Assembly: GCF_003252725.1 (NCBI RefSeq)
Contig: NZ_QEPO01000001.1
Coordinates: 124,001 to 188,000, forward strand
Source: Haemophilus parainfluenzae
Lineage (GTDB): Bacteria > Pseudomonadota > Gammaproteobacteria > Enterobacterales > Pasteurellaceae
Reading direction: 5' to 3'
DNA: 64,000 nt
Below are positions 49,896 through 59,116 of this stretch, piece by piece (the stretch's first letter is position 1; the number at the start of each line of letters is the position of its first letter). A program made the translations under genes and the position numbers. The notes beneath the pieces were generated by a model. The model did not search any database and was not told where the DNA came from. It saw only the letters and a program-made list of their open reading frames with translations.

Positions 49896-49928
49896 TAAAA
49901 GTGCGGTTAAAAATAACCGCACTTTTTT
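49896..49928 (+). terminator. Terminator after ftsN made of two inverted USS
   Basis: AAAAGTGCGGTTA and TAACCGCACTTTT form a 13-bp stem with an AAAA loop, followed by a T run. Both arms are full uptake signals (49898 and 49915). Confidence 0.93.
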
Positions 49929-49964
49929 TATATTTTCACTTGCCAAAAAACAAAAAAACAATAA

Positions 49965-49978
49965 AATGAACGTTCATT
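49965..49978. promoter_or_regulatory. Palindromic operator candidate upstream of acrR
   Basis: AATGAACGTTCATT is a perfect 14-bp palindrome, and TTCATT is repeated once more just after it (49977-49982). It lies 65 nt before the TetR-family gene that starts the efflux operon, where an autoregulatory operator is expected. Confidence 0.6.
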
Positions 49979-50042
49979 CATTTTAAGTATTCATCTTAAA
50001 TGACCTTTCTCATATATAACCCTAAGAATTTAATTTTTTATT

Positions 50043-50621
50043 ATGCGACAAGTAAAAGCCTCTAAAACGAAGCTTGATGTCAGCGAGCAGATCTTTGATG
50101 CAACAGATCGTCTTATGGCAAAAGAAGGATTACATCATCTTTCTATGCATAAGTTAGCCAAGGAAGCAGGCATCGCAGCTGGCACGATTTACCTTTATTT
50201 TAAGAGTAAAGACGAGTTATTAGCACAATTTGCTCGTCGAGTGTTCAATAAGTTTGTTGTGGCGATTGAAGAAGGTTTTGATGAAAACCAATCTTTTTTC
50301 GAGCAATACAGAAAAATGTGGTGGAATATTTGGCATTTTCTGCAAGAAAATCCAACGATTCTGTTAAACATGAATAAATATCGATCTTTGCCAGAGTTTA
50401 TTGAAACCTGCAAAGAAATGGAGCATTCGTGTTGGGATCAGTTTTGTATAAAGGGACAAGCAGCAAATGTGTTAGCTGATTTAGATCCTCATCTGTTATT
50501 TTTGCTGAGTCTTAAAACCGCAATGGTTTTAGCCTCAGATATTAAATATCTCGGTACGGTAGTAACCGATGCGATGTTAGAATCTGTCATTGAACGCTCT
50601 TGGCGTGCAATTCAGAAGTAG
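50043..50621 (+). CDS. acrR: TetR/AcrR family transcriptional regulator
   Basis: The 192-residue protein has the N-terminal TetR helix-turn-helix (about 10-58: IFDATDRLMAKEGLHHLSMHK, then AGIAAGTIYLYFKSKDEL) and a C-terminal ligand-binding domain. It lies 30 nt upstream of an RND adaptor and pump, so it most likely represses them, as AcrR does. The gene order acrR-acrA-acrB is that of H. influenzae. The ribosome-binding site is weak, consistent with low repressor levels. Confidence 0.9.
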   Translation: MRQVKASKTKLDVSEQIFDATDRLMAKEGLHHLSMHKLAKEAGIAAGTIYLYFKSKDELLAQFARRVFNKFVVAIEEGFDENQSFFEQYRKMWWNIWHFLQENPTILLNMNKYRSLPEFIETCKEMEHSCWDQFCIKGQAANVLADLDPHLLFLLSLKTAMVLASDIKYLGTVVTDAMLESVIERSWRAIQK

Positions 50622-50651
50622 TCATTTTATTGTCTTAATGGAGTTTTCCAA

Positions 50652-51848
50652 ATGAGTATAACTCAAACTAATAGACCAAAGCGCTCACACGTTTTCTTTT
50701 TGAAATTAGCGTTAGGCGTATTTGTGTTAATTTTTGCTGCAATGATTTTTCTTAATCATATGAAAGCAAAAGGTATTGCTGATTTCTTAGCAAATAAACC
50801 TGAAACAGCTTCTCCTGTTACCGCAATGACAGTTAAGGCTTCAGAATGGACGCCGATCATTGAAACAACAGGTCTTGTTCGTCCAAATCAAGGGGCGATG
50901 TTAAGTGCACAAAGCGCTGGAACCGTGTCTAAAGTGCTCGTGCAAAATGGCCAAAGCGTGAAAAAGGGTGATTTGTTAGTTGAGTTAGATAGTTCCGTTG
51001 AGCGTGCAAGCTTACAAGCGGCTCAAGCTCAAGTGGTGTCATTACGTCAAACTTATCAACGTTATGCAAACCTTGCGGGCAGCGGTGCCGTTTCTCGTCA
51101 AGAATTAGATAACGCAAAATCAGCTTATGAAGCACAAGCGGCAAATATTGAGTCATTAAAAGCAACCATTGAGCGTCGCCAAATCGTGGCACCATTTGAT
51201 GGTAAAGCCGGTATCGTGAAAGTGAATGCTGGTCAGTACGTTTCAAACGGTACTGAAATTGTGCGTGTGGAAGATCGTTCTTCTATGAAAGTGGATTTTG
51301 CGATTGCTCAAAACCTATTAGATAAATTGCATATTGGTCAAAAAGTAACGGCTACGGCAGATGCGCGTAAAGGTGAAACCTTTGCAGCAAAAGTTACTGC
51401 CATTGAGCCGGCAATTAATTCTTCAACGGGTTTAGTCGATGTTCAAGCAACATTTGAACCAGAAGATGGTGCAAAATTATTATCCGGTATGTTTACTCGC
51501 TTAAATGTCGCTTTACCAACTGAGCATAATCAAATCGTTGTGCCACAAGTGGCAGTGAGCTACAACATGTATGGCGAATCGCTTTATATTTTGACCGCAC
51601 TTTCCGATGAAGATATTGAGAAATTAGGCGGAGCAGAAAAAGCGGCGAATATGTACCGTGCAAAATCAATCACTGTATTTACGAAAGATCGTCAAGGTAT
51701 TTATGCACAATTAAAAGGCGATGAAGTTAAAGTCGGCGATAAAATTGTGACCGGCGGTCAGCAAAACTTAAGTAACGGTGCATTAGTCTCTGTTGCAGAT
51801 AAAGCGGGCGTAGGTACTGAACAACCTGCGAATAAAACGAATCTTTAA
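50652..51848 (+). CDS. acrA: RND efflux periplasmic adaptor (AcrA-like)
   Basis: This membrane-fusion protein (398 aa) links the inner-membrane pump to an outer-membrane channel. It has an N-terminal membrane anchor (about 17-36), a biotinyl-lipoyl-like half (VSKVLVQNGQSVKKGDLLVELDS, split here as VSKVLVQNGQSV and KKGDLLVEL), an alpha-hairpin (about 115-175) and the beta-barrel part. It lies 30 nt after acrR and 13 nt before the pump gene. No tolC homologue is in the window. Confidence 0.93.
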   Translation: MSITQTNRPKRSHVFFLKLALGVFVLIFAAMIFLNHMKAKGIADFLANKPETASPVTAMTVKASEWTPIIETTGLVRPNQGAMLSAQSAGTVSKVLVQNGQSVKKGDLLVELDSSVERASLQAAQAQVVSLRQTYQRYANLAGSGAVSRQELDNAKSAYEAQAANIESLKATIERRQIVAPFDGKAGIVKVNAGQYVSNGTEIVRVEDRSSMKVDFAIAQNLLDKLHIGQKVTATADARKGETFAAKVTAIEPAINSSTGLVDVQATFEPEDGAKLLSGMFTRLNVALPTEHNQIVVPQVAVSYNMYGESLYILTALSDEDIEKLGGAEKAANMYRAKSITVFTKDRQGIYAQLKGDEVKVGDKIVTGGQQNLSNGALVSVADKAGVGTEQPANKTNL

Positions 51849-51861
51849 TTAGGAAAAGCGA

Positions 51862-54800
51862 ATGAAATTTACCGATATATTTATTCGTCGTCCTGTTTTG
51901 GCGGTTTCGATTAGCTTGTTAATCATTCTTTTAGGATTACAAGCGATCTCGAAATTGGCTGTGCGCGAATATCCGAAAATGACCACGACGGTGATTAAGG
52001 TGACCACTGCATATCCAGGGGCGGATGCGAACTTAATTCAAGCGTTTGTTACTTCCAAAATTGAAGAGGCGGTAGCGCAAGCAGATAATGTGGACTATAT
52101 GTCTTCAAGCTCTAGCCCAAGTACGTCAACTGTCACCGTAAAAATGAAATTAAATACCGATCCGAATGCGGCTTTGGCAGATGTTTTAGCTAAAGTTAAC
52201 TCAGTTCGTTCTGAATTGCCAAGTGGTATTGAAGATCCAACGATTTCTTCATCAACCGGTGGTTCGGGGATTATGTATATTAGTTTCCGTTCTAACAAAC
52301 TCGATGCAAGCCAAGTAACAGACTATATTCAACGTGTAGTAAAACCACAATTCTTTACCGTAGAAGGGGTGGCAAGTGTAGATATTTTTGGTGCATCAGA
52401 GTACGCGCTTCGTGTTTGGTTAGACCCAGAAAAAATGGCAGCTCAAAACCTTTCTGCCACACAAGTGATGTCCGCATTATCAGCGAATAACATTCAAACA
52501 GCAGCAGGTAATGATAATGGCTATTTTGTAACCTATAAAAACAAAGTAGAAACCACGACAAAATCGGTTGAAGAATTAGGTAACTTAATTGTGACGTCTA
52601 ACGGTGATAAGTTAGTACGTTTACGCGATATCGCTGATATTGAGTTAAATAAATCAAGCGATAGCTCACGTGCGGTAGCCAATGGCGCAGATTCTGTTGT
52701 ATTAGCGATTAACCCAACCTCGTCAGCAAACCCATTAACGGTAGCTGCGAAAGTACGTCCGCTATATGACAGTATTAAAAATAATCTACCGGATGCTATT
52801 GAATCTGACATCTTATATGACCGTACAATTGCGATTAATAACTCAATTAATGAAGTAATCAAAACGATTGTTGAGGCAACGATAATCGTGTTGGTGGTGA
52901 TTACCATGTTTATGGGTTCATTCCGCGCGATTTTAATCCCGGTTATCACTATTCCGATTTCATTAATTGGGGTAATCATGTTGCTTCAATCATTTGATTT
53001 CTCTATTAACCTGATGACGTTGTTGGCATTGGTTCTGGCGATCGGTTTGGTGGTAGATGATGCGATTGTGGTATTGGAAAACGTAGACCGCCACATTAAG
53101 TTAGGTGAAACGCCATTCCGTGCGGCGATTATAGGTACGCGTGAAATTGCCGTTCCGGTTATTTCCATGACCATTGCCTTGATTGCAGTATATTCTCCAA
53201 TGGCGTTAATGGGGGGGATTACGGGTACATTGTTTAAAGAGTTCGCCTTAACCCTTGCAGGGGCGGTATTTATTTCAGGTATCGTGGCATTAACACTTTC
53301 ACCAATGATGACCAGTAAGTTACTGAAATCGAATGCGGAGCCAAGTAAATTAGAGCAACGAGTAGAGCATACACTAAGCAAAGTAAATGCAGCTTATGCG
53401 TATGTCCTTGATTTGGTGATGGTTAATCGTAAATGTATGTTGATGTTTGCGGCGATTATCTTTGCGACCTTACCGGTATTGTTTAAATCACTTTCAAGTG
53501 AATTAACCCCACCAGAAGATAAAGGGGCATTTTTGGCGATTGGTTCAGCACCGTCTAACGTAAACGTGGATTATGTGCAAAATGCGATGGCACCTTATCA
53601 AGAGATTTTAAAAAATACGCCAGAAGTGCAGTTTGCCATGACAATTTCAGGTGCGCCAAGTTCTAACCAATCTTTAAACGTCATTACGTTAAAAGACTGG
53701 AAAGAACGTTCAAAAAGCCAAACTGAGATCTTAAATGAATTAAATGCGAAAGCGAAATCAATTCCTGAGGTATCTGTTCAAGGCTTCTCGTTCCCAGAAA
53801 TTGATACAGGGGAGCAAGGACCTCCGATTGGTTTTGTGATCAGCACATCACAAGATTACGGCGATTTAGCAAATGTGGCCGGTAAATTCTTAGAGGATAT
53901 GCAAAAATCCAGTAAGTTCGTTTATACCAATCTCGATCTTAAATTTGATACCGCTCAAATGCGCATTAAGATTGATCGTGAAAAAGCAGGGACTTACGGC
54001 ATTACGATGCAACAAATCAGCCGTACGTTAGGCAGCTTCTTATCTGCCGCAACCATTGAACGTGTGGATATTGATGGTCGAGCTTACAAAATTATTTCCC
54101 AAGTAAAACGTGACAATCGTTTATCTCCGGAAAGTTTTAATAAGTATTACATCACCGCAGCAAATGGTACCTCTGTTCCATTAAGCAGCTTGGTGACGGC
54201 TACATTGGAACCACAACCAAGTACATTGCCTCGTTTCAGCCAGTTAAACTCTGCGGTGATTAGTGCTGTACCGATGCCAGGTACTTCAATTGGTGATGCG
54301 ATCCAATGGTTACAGGACAATGCGAAAAATACGTTACCACAGGGTTATAACTATGACTTTAAAAGTGAAGCGCGTCAGTTAGTACAAGAAGGTAATGCGC
54401 TTGCTGTAACGTTCTTACTTGCGGTAGTGATTATTTTCTTAGTCTTGGCAATTCAGTTTGAATCAATTCGCGATCCAATCGTGATTCTGATTTCTGTTCC
54501 GTTAGCCGTGAGTGGGGCATTGTTAGCCTTAAATGCCTTCGGATTTTTTGGTATTGCAGGGACAACGCTAAATATCTACTCACAGGTTGGTTTGATTACC
54601 TTAGTTGGTCTTATCACAAAACACGGTATTTTAATGTGTGAAGTAGCGAAAGAAGAGCAGTTAAATCATGGTAAAACGCGTGTTGAAGCGATTACCGAAG
54701 CGGCTAAAGTACGTTTACGTCCAATTCTGATGACAACCGCAGCGATGATTGCAGGTCTTGTACCGTTGCTTTATGCAACAGGTGCAGGTGCGGTATCTCG

Positions 54801-54966
54801 TTTCAGTATTGGTATCGTTATCGTGGCAGGTTTGGCAATCGGTACATTGTTTACCTTGTTCGTGTTGCCAGTGATTTATTCATACATTGCAAGCGAACAC
54901 AAACCGTTACCAGTGTTTGATGAAAATGTGAAACCAATTGAAGGTCACATTAACGAACAACATTAA
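51862..54966 (+). CDS. acrB: RND multidrug efflux transporter (AcrB-like, HAE1 family)
   Basis: This 1034-residue inner-membrane pump has twelve transmembrane helices and two large periplasmic loops. It opens MKFTDIFIRRPVLAVSISLL. TM4 carries the proton-relay Asp pair in GLVVDDAIVVLENVDRH (about 394-410), and the R/K and T relay residues lie near TM10-11 (GLITKHGILMCEVAKEE). It is energised by the proton gradient and exports drugs, dyes and detergents in its family. It is the last gene of the acrRAB operon. Confidence 0.95.
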   Translation: MKFTDIFIRRPVLAVSISLLIILLGLQAISKLAVREYPKMTTTVIKVTTAYPGADANLIQAFVTSKIEEAVAQADNVDYMSSSSSPSTSTVTVKMKLNTDPNAALADVLAKVNSVRSELPSGIEDPTISSSTGGSGIMYISFRSNKLDASQVTDYIQRVVKPQFFTVEGVASVDIFGASEYALRVWLDPEKMAAQNLSATQVMSALSANNIQTAAGNDNGYFVTYKNKVETTTKSVEELGNLIVTSNGDKLVRLRDIADIELNKSSDSSRAVANGADSVVLAINPTSSANPLTVAAKVRPLYDSIKNNLPDAIESDILYDRTIAINNSINEVIKTIVEATIIVLVVITMFMGSFRAILIPVITIPISLIGVIMLLQSFDFSINLMTLLALVLAIGLVVDDAIVVLENVDRHIKLGETPFRAAIIGTREIAVPVISMTIALIAVYSPMALMGGITGTLFKEFALTLAGAVFISGIVALTLSPMMTSKLLKSNAEPSKLEQRVEHTLSKVNAAYAYVLDLVMVNRKCMLMFAAIIFATLPVLFKSLSSELTPPEDKGAFLAIGSAPSNVNVDYVQNAMAPYQEILKNTPEVQFAMTISGAPSSNQSLNVITLKDWKERSKSQTEILNELNAKAKSIPEVSVQGFSFPEIDTGEQGPPIGFVISTSQDYGDLANVAGKFLEDMQKSSKFVYTNLDLKFDTAQMRIKIDREKAGTYGITMQQISRTLGSFLSAATIERVDIDGRAYKIISQVKRDNRLSPESFNKYYITAANGTSVPLSSLVTATLEPQPSTLPRFSQLNSAVISAVPMPGTSIGDAIQWLQDNAKNTLPQGYNYDFKSEARQLVQEGNALAVTFLLAVVIIFLVLAIQFESIRDPIVILISVPLAVSGALLALNAFGFFGIAGTTLNIYSQVGLITLVGLITKHGILMCEVAKEEQLNHGKTRVEAITEAAKVRLRPILMTTAAMIAGLVPLLYATGAGAVSRFSIGIVIVAGLAIGTLFTLFVLPVIYSYIASEHKPLPVFDENVKPIEGHINEQH

Positions 54967-54985
54967 TTGAAAATACGATAAAAAC

Positions 54986-55017
54986 AAACCGCACTTTGAT
55001 TTTTCAAGTGCGGTTTT
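54986..55017 (+). terminator. USS-pair terminator after acrB
   Basis: AAACCGCACTT (54986-54996) and AAGTGCGGTTT (55006-55016) pair with a 9-nt loop and T residues follow. Both arms are complete uptake signals. Confidence 0.88.
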
Positions 55018-55031
55018 CTTTTAGATATTAA

Positions 55032-55058
55032 AAAAAGCGAACATGATGTTCGCTTTTT
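55032..55058. terminator. Bidirectional terminator between acrB and the M48 protease
   Basis: AAAAAGCGAACAT and ATGTTCGCTTTTT form a perfect 13-bp inverted repeat with a one-base centre. It can serve both convergent genes. Confidence 0.9.
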
Positions 55059-55094
55059 ATTTATGAAAGTGCGGTCAATTTTAGACCGTTTTAT

Positions 55095-55874
55095 TTAGCC
55101 ATTTTTATTTTTAGCGGCTTTGTAAAGTTCCATTGCTTCTGGTAATAAGCGTTGTAAGTTTTCTTGACGGGACTCATCACTCGGGTGAGTAGAAGCTAAC
55201 ACGTCAAGCACACCTTTAGAGCCACCAGAGGCTTTAGCCATTTTTTGCCATAAGCCAGGCGCGACTTGAGGATTGTAACCTGAGCGAGCCATTAACATGA
55301 GACCCACTTCATCTGCTTCAGTTTCTGCACTACGAGAGTAAGGTTTATCTAAAGCAAAGTCTTTGGTCAGTGCAACTAAATCAGTCATATCCGCACCTAC
55401 TACGGCAGATAATGCTGTTCCACCAACTGCACCAGCAATAGCACTTATCGTGCCGAAGTTAGCTTTGGCTTTACCGTGTTCTTTTAGAGCATGTGCCATT
55501 TCATGACCCATTACGACTGCGATTTCGTTATCGTTCAGTTGCAAGGTATCCACTAAACCTGTGTAGAAAGCCATTTTCCCACCAGGCATAGCCCAAGCAT
55601 TGAGCTCTTTAGATTTGATGACATTGATTTGCCAATTAAACTTTAAGCCAGTTTCATTCGCTTGGTTTGCATAAGGCACCATTTTGTTAAAGACATGATG
55701 AATACGTCTTGCGGTATTTGATGTGGTATCAATCGCACCTTGTGAGCGAATTTTCCCCATTTCTTGTGTATAGCTGCTTGCCGCTTCTTGATTGATTGAG
55801 GCAGAATCCGCACAAGATGTGATAACCGCCCCAGCTAATACAGCAAAAGCAAAACTTTTGAGTTGTTTTTTCAT
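55095..55874 (-). CDS. M48-family metallopeptidase lipoprotein (LoiP/YcaL-like)
   Basis: A lipoprotein signal peptide (MKKQLKSFAFAVLAGAVITSC, split as MKKQLKSFAFAV plus VITSC, Cys21) anchors a zinc protease. The HEXXH motif is GHEMAHALKEH (about 128-138) and the third zinc ligand Glu lies in AETEADEVGLMLMARSGY. The 259 residues fit the periplasmic Oma1-like proteases LoiP and YcaL, which act in envelope quality control. There is no long operon; mtr is divergent. Confidence 0.9.
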   Translation of the reverse strand: MKKQLKSFAFAVLAGAVITSCADSASINQEAASSYTQEMGKIRSQGAIDTTSNTARRIHHVFNKMVPYANQANETGLKFNWQINVIKSKELNAWAMPGGKMAFYTGLVDTLQLNDNEIAVVMGHEMAHALKEHGKAKANFGTISAIAGAVGGTALSAVVGADMTDLVALTKDFALDKPYSRSAETEADEVGLMLMARSGYNPQVAPGLWQKMAKASGGSKGVLDVLASTHPSDESRQENLQRLLPEAMELYKAAKNKNG

Positions 55875-55938
55875 AAATTATCCTTTTATTGAGATGGCTG
55901 ATTATATAAATTTATTGCGTTTTGTCGATACAAAAAGA

Positions 55939-55977
55939 TTGTCTTTTAAATTTGCACTACTATAATAGTGCAAATTT
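55939..55977 (+). promoter_or_regulatory. mtr promoter with TrpR-like operator
   Basis: AAATTTGCACTA (55948-55959) and TAGTGCAAATTT (55966-55977) are a perfect 12-bp inverted repeat whose centre holds the -10 box TATAAT (55961-55966). TTGTCT (55939-55944) is a -35 at 16 bp. The core G-N-ACTA-N6-TAGT-N-C agrees with the outer bases of the E. coli trp operator, and E. coli mtr is repressed by TrpR. The identity of the regulator is inferred. Confidence 0.65.
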
Positions 55978-55995
55978 TTATTTTAGGACTTAACG

Positions 55996-57252
55996 ATGAC
56001 AATAAAAAAATCTCCTTCTTTATTAGGCGGCGCCATGATTATTGCAGGTACCGCGATTGGTGCAGGTATGCTTGCAAACCCAACCTCAACGGCTGGCGTA
56101 TGGTTTATCGGCTCTATTCTTGCTTTGGTTTACACTTGGTTCTGTATGACCACATCAGGTTTGATGATCTTAGAAGCCAACTTACATTATCCTACCGGCT
56201 CTAGCTTTGACACCATCGTAAAAGATTTGTTAGGTAAAGGCTGGAATATTATCAATGGTCTTTCAGTTGCTTTTGTGTTGTATATTTTGACTTATGCCTA
56301 CATCACTTCAGGCGGTGGTATTACACAAAACTTGCTTAACCAAGCTTTTGGTTCTGCTGAAAGTGCGGTCGATATTGGACGTACTTCTGGATCCTTAATT
56401 TTCTGTTTTATTCTTGCGGCTTTCGTGTGGCTTTCCACTAAAGCTGTAGACCGTTTCACGACGGTATTGATTGTTGGAATGGTAGTCGCTTTCTTCCTTT
56501 CTACCGCAGGTTTATTGAGCTCTGTAAAAACAGAAGTGTTATTCAATAGTATTGCAGAAGGCGAGCAAACCTATTTACCTTATTTATTGACCGCACTTCC
56601 TGTTTGCTTAGTGTCTTTTGGTTTCCACGGAAATGTACCGAGTCTCGTAAAATATTACGATCGTGATGGTAGTCGTGTAATGAAATCAATCTTTATTGGT
56701 ACAGGCTTAGCCTTAGTGATTTACATCTTATGGCAGCTTGCGGTGCAAGGTAATTTACCTCGTACAGAATTTGCACCCGTAATTGAAAAAGGCGGCGATG
56801 TATCGGCATTATTAGAAGCATTACACAAATATATTGAAGTGGAATACATTGCGGTTGTATTGAATTTCTTTGCTTATATGGCTATTGCAACCTCATTCTT
56901 AGGGGTAACGTTAGGTTTATTTGATTATATTGCCGATTTATTTAAATTTGATGACAGCGTATTAGGCAGAACAAAAACCACATTGGTAACATTCTTACCT
57001 CCACTATTGTTAAGTTTACAATTTCCTTATGGTTTCGTGATTGCCATTGGTTATGCTGGATTAGCTGCAACAATTTGGGCTGCAATCGTGCCAGCACTGC
57101 TTGCTAAAGCAAGTCGCCAAAAATTCCCAAATGCGACTTATAAAGTGTATGGCGGTAATTTTATGATTGGCTTTGTAATCTTATTCGGTGTGTTAAATAT
57201 TGTGGCACAAGTAGGCGCAAACTTAGGATGGTTTGCAAGTTTCGCAGGATAA
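55996..57252 (+). CDS. mtr: Tryptophan-specific permease Mtr
   Basis: This 418-residue inner-membrane carrier of the aromatic amino acid permease family has eleven hydrophobic segments. It resembles E. coli Mtr over its whole length: SPSLLGGAMIIAGTAIGAGM, SGLMILEANLHYPTGSSFDT, KDLLGKGWN, FGFHGNVPSLVKYYDRD and GVTLGLFDYIADLF. The TrpR-like operator upstream supports tryptophan as substrate. TyrP-type carriers are the main alternative. Two USS lie inside (56361 and 56590). Confidence 0.88.
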   Translation: MTIKKSPSLLGGAMIIAGTAIGAGMLANPTSTAGVWFIGSILALVYTWFCMTTSGLMILEANLHYPTGSSFDTIVKDLLGKGWNIINGLSVAFVLYILTYAYITSGGGITQNLLNQAFGSAESAVDIGRTSGSLIFCFILAAFVWLSTKAVDRFTTVLIVGMVVAFFLSTAGLLSSVKTEVLFNSIAEGEQTYLPYLLTALPVCLVSFGFHGNVPSLVKYYDRDGSRVMKSIFIGTGLALVIYILWQLAVQGNLPRTEFAPVIEKGGDVSALLEALHKYIEVEYIAVVLNFFAYMAIATSFLGVTLGLFDYIADLFKFDDSVLGRTKTTLVTFLPPLLLSLQFPYGFVIAIGYAGLAATIWAAIVPALLAKASRQKFPNATYKVYGGNFMIGFVILFGVLNIVAQVGANLGWFASFAG

Positions 57253-57273
57253 GTTTTCACGTTAATATAGTAG

Positions 57274-57297
57274 GGGCGTATCAAATACGCCCTTTTT
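57274..57297 (+). terminator. Terminator after mtr
   Basis: GGGCGTAT and ATACGCCC form an 8-bp stem with a 3-nt loop, followed by TTTTT. Confidence 0.92.
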
Positions 57298-57317
57298 AAT
57301 TTTGCATAGGAAACAAA

Positions 57318-58091
57318 ATGAATAACAAAACGAGTGTTTACGATAAAGAAAACTTCTTTGCGCTTTATCAAAAACTTCGATCTAATCCCATCAGTCTCAA
57401 TGAAATAGTGGAAAAGCCAACGATGCTTTCCCTCTTACCTGATTTACAAGAGAAAAAATTACTCGATCTAGGCTGTGGAACGGGCGGACATTTGCAACTC
57501 TATTTAGAACGCAATGCGGCGAGAGTAGTGGGAACGGATCTTTCAGTTAAAATGCTCGAACAAGCCGAAAAAGATCTACAAAAGTGCGGTCAATTTTCAG
57601 GGCGTTTTTCCTTATATCAGTTACCGATGGAAAAATTAACGGAATTGCCAGAACGTGATTTTGATGTCATTACCAGCTCTTTTGCTTTTCACTATATTGA
57701 AGATTTTCCTGCTTTATTATCTTCTATTGCCAACAAACTTAAACCTAATGGTACATTAGTTTTTTCCCAAGAGCATCCGATTACAACTTGCCATAAAGAA
57801 GGGGAGCGCTGGGAAAAAAATGAGAAAAAACAGCAAGTCGCTTATCGTTTAAATCATTACCGTGATGAAGGATTGAGAGAGCGGAATTGGTTTCAACAAC
57901 CTTTTAAAACCTATCACCGCACGACGGCAACGATTATTAATGATTTAATTGCTGCAGGTTTTCAAATTGAACAAATGGCTGAACCCATGTTAGCCGAGCA
58001 GCCACAATGGCATGATGAATTTAAAGATTTGCGGCATCGTCCCCCTTTATTGTTTATTAAAGCAAGAAAAGTGATGAATTTAACAAAATAA
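57318..58091 (+). CDS. Class I SAM-dependent methyltransferase
   Basis: A cytosolic methyltransferase of 257 residues with the SAM-binding LLDLGCGTGGHLQLYLE (about 48-64), the acidic end of strand 2 in VVGTDLSVKMLEQAE, and VITSSFAFHYIEDF as motif III-like. The C-terminal half has SQEHPITTC and a His/Arg-rich region. The family covers many small-molecule methylations (UbiE/BioC-like); I cannot name the substrate. AGGAAACAAA precedes the ATG. A USS lies inside (57582). Confidence 0.85.
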   Translation: MNNKTSVYDKENFFALYQKLRSNPISLNEIVEKPTMLSLLPDLQEKKLLDLGCGTGGHLQLYLERNAARVVGTDLSVKMLEQAEKDLQKCGQFSGRFSLYQLPMEKLTELPERDFDVITSSFAFHYIEDFPALLSSIANKLKPNGTLVFSQEHPITTCHKEGERWEKNEKKQQVAYRLNHYRDEGLRERNWFQQPFKTYHRTTATIINDLIAAGFQIEQMAEPMLAEQPQWHDEFKDLRHRPPLLFIKARKVMNLTK

Positions 58092-58113
58092 GCTGGTTTT
58101 TGACCGCACTTTA

Positions 58114-58122
58114 TGGTATAAA
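58114..58122 (+). promoter_or_regulatory. Extended -10 promoter of rpsB
   Basis: TGGTATAAA is an extended -10 element followed by the GC-rich discriminator TCGCACCGC, as in ribosomal promoters. A USS occupies the -35/-10 spacer (58103-58111). A start near 58129 gives a 5' leader of about 130 nt. Confidence 0.55.
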
Positions 58123-58176
58123 TCGCACCGCTGTTTTTGGGTTTCAAAAGCAGCGTTTTTAATTATTAACAACACA

Positions 58177-58243
58177 CACATATCATTAAGGCTTAATCGG
58201 GGTGCCAAACGGTCGATTAGCTGATATGTGGAGGCTCAACCCC
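58177..58243 (+). promoter_or_regulatory. rpsB (S2) autoregulatory leader with pseudoknot
   Basis: The leader folds by CACATATCA (58177-58185) with TGATATGTG (58222-58230) and TAATCG with CGATTA inside. The loop GGGGT (58199-58203) pairs with ACCCC (58239-58243) outside, making a pseudoknot just before AAAAGGAAAA and the ATG. Known leaders of rpsB in gammaproteobacteria let free S2 repress rpsB-tsf translation. Confidence 0.8.
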
Positions 58244-58260
58244 AACAAAAGGAAAATATT

Positions 58261-58983
58261 ATGGCACAAGTTTCAATGCGCGACATGATCAACGCGGGCG
58301 TACACTTCGGACACCAAACTCGTTACTGGAATCCACAAATGAAACCTTTCATTTTTGGTGCTCGTAACGGTGTTCATATCATCAACTTAGAAAAAACTTT
58401 ACCTTTATTCAACGAAGCTTTAGCGGAATTAACCCGTATTGCTAGCAACAACGGTAAAGTATTATTCGTTGGTACTAAACGCGCGGCTCAAGAAGCAGTA
58501 CAAGCTGCAGCATTAGACTGTCAACAATATTATGTAAACCACCGTTGGTTAGGTGGTATGTTGACTAACTGGAAAACCGTTCGTCAATCAATTAAACGTT
58601 TAAAAGATTTAGAAACTCAATCTCAAGACGGTACTTTTGACAAATTAACCAAAAAAGAAGCGTTAATGCGTACCCGTGAGATGGAAAAACTTGAATTAAG
58701 CCTTGGTGGTATCAAAGATATGGGTGGCTTACCAGATGCGTTATTCGTTATCGGTGCAGACCACGAACATATCGCTGTTAAAGAAGCAAACAACCTAGGT
58801 ATTCCTGTGTTTGCTATCGTTGATACTAACTCAACTCCAGCTGGCGTAGATTTCGTTATCCCTGGTAACGATGATGCGACTCGTGCTATCCAACTTTACG
58901 TTTCTGCAGCTGCAGCAGCGGTTAAAGAAGGTCGTGGTAACGAAGCTCAAGTTGCTGAAGAATTAGCAGCTGACGCAGAATAA
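58261..58983 (+). CDS. rpsB: 30S ribosomal protein S2
   Basis: S2 binds late to the 30S head and helps recruit S1. I start it at [19 protein letters not shown] (ATG at 58261, 240 residues, AAAAGGAAAA upstream); an earlier frame extension lies in the structured leader. [20 protein letters not shown] and the downstream [19 protein letters not shown] are family blocks. It is followed by tsf, and the leader carries the S2 binding fold. Confidence 0.99.
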   Translation: MAQVSMRDMINAGVHFGHQTRYWNPQMKPFIFGARNGVHIINLEKTLPLFNEALAELTRIASNNGKVLFVGTKRAAQEAVQAAALDCQQYYVNHRWLGGMLTNWKTVRQSIKRLKDLETQSQDGTFDKLTKKEALMRTREMEKLELSLGGIKDMGGLPDALFVIGADHEHIAVKEANNLGIPVFAIVDTNSTPAGVDFVIPGNDDATRAIQLYVSAAAAAVKEGRGNEAQVAEELAADAE

Positions 58984-59034
58984 TTTAAGTTTTGCAATAA
59001 GGCGAAGCCCTTAATAATCAAACGATTAATTGGC

Positions 59035-59065
59035 ATAGGGGCTAAAATTTAGCCCCTATATTTTT
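59035..59065 (+). terminator. Terminator/attenuator between rpsB and tsf
   Basis: ATAGGGGCTAAA and TTTAGCCCCTAT form a perfect 12-bp stem with a one-base centre, followed by ATTTTTAT. In E. coli part of the rpsB transcripts stop in this gap, so tsf is made at a lower level. Confidence 0.9.
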
Positions 59066-59116
59066 ATCTAAAAGTGCGGTCAAAATGAATCGTACTTTCG
59101 ACAGAGGATTTTTAAA

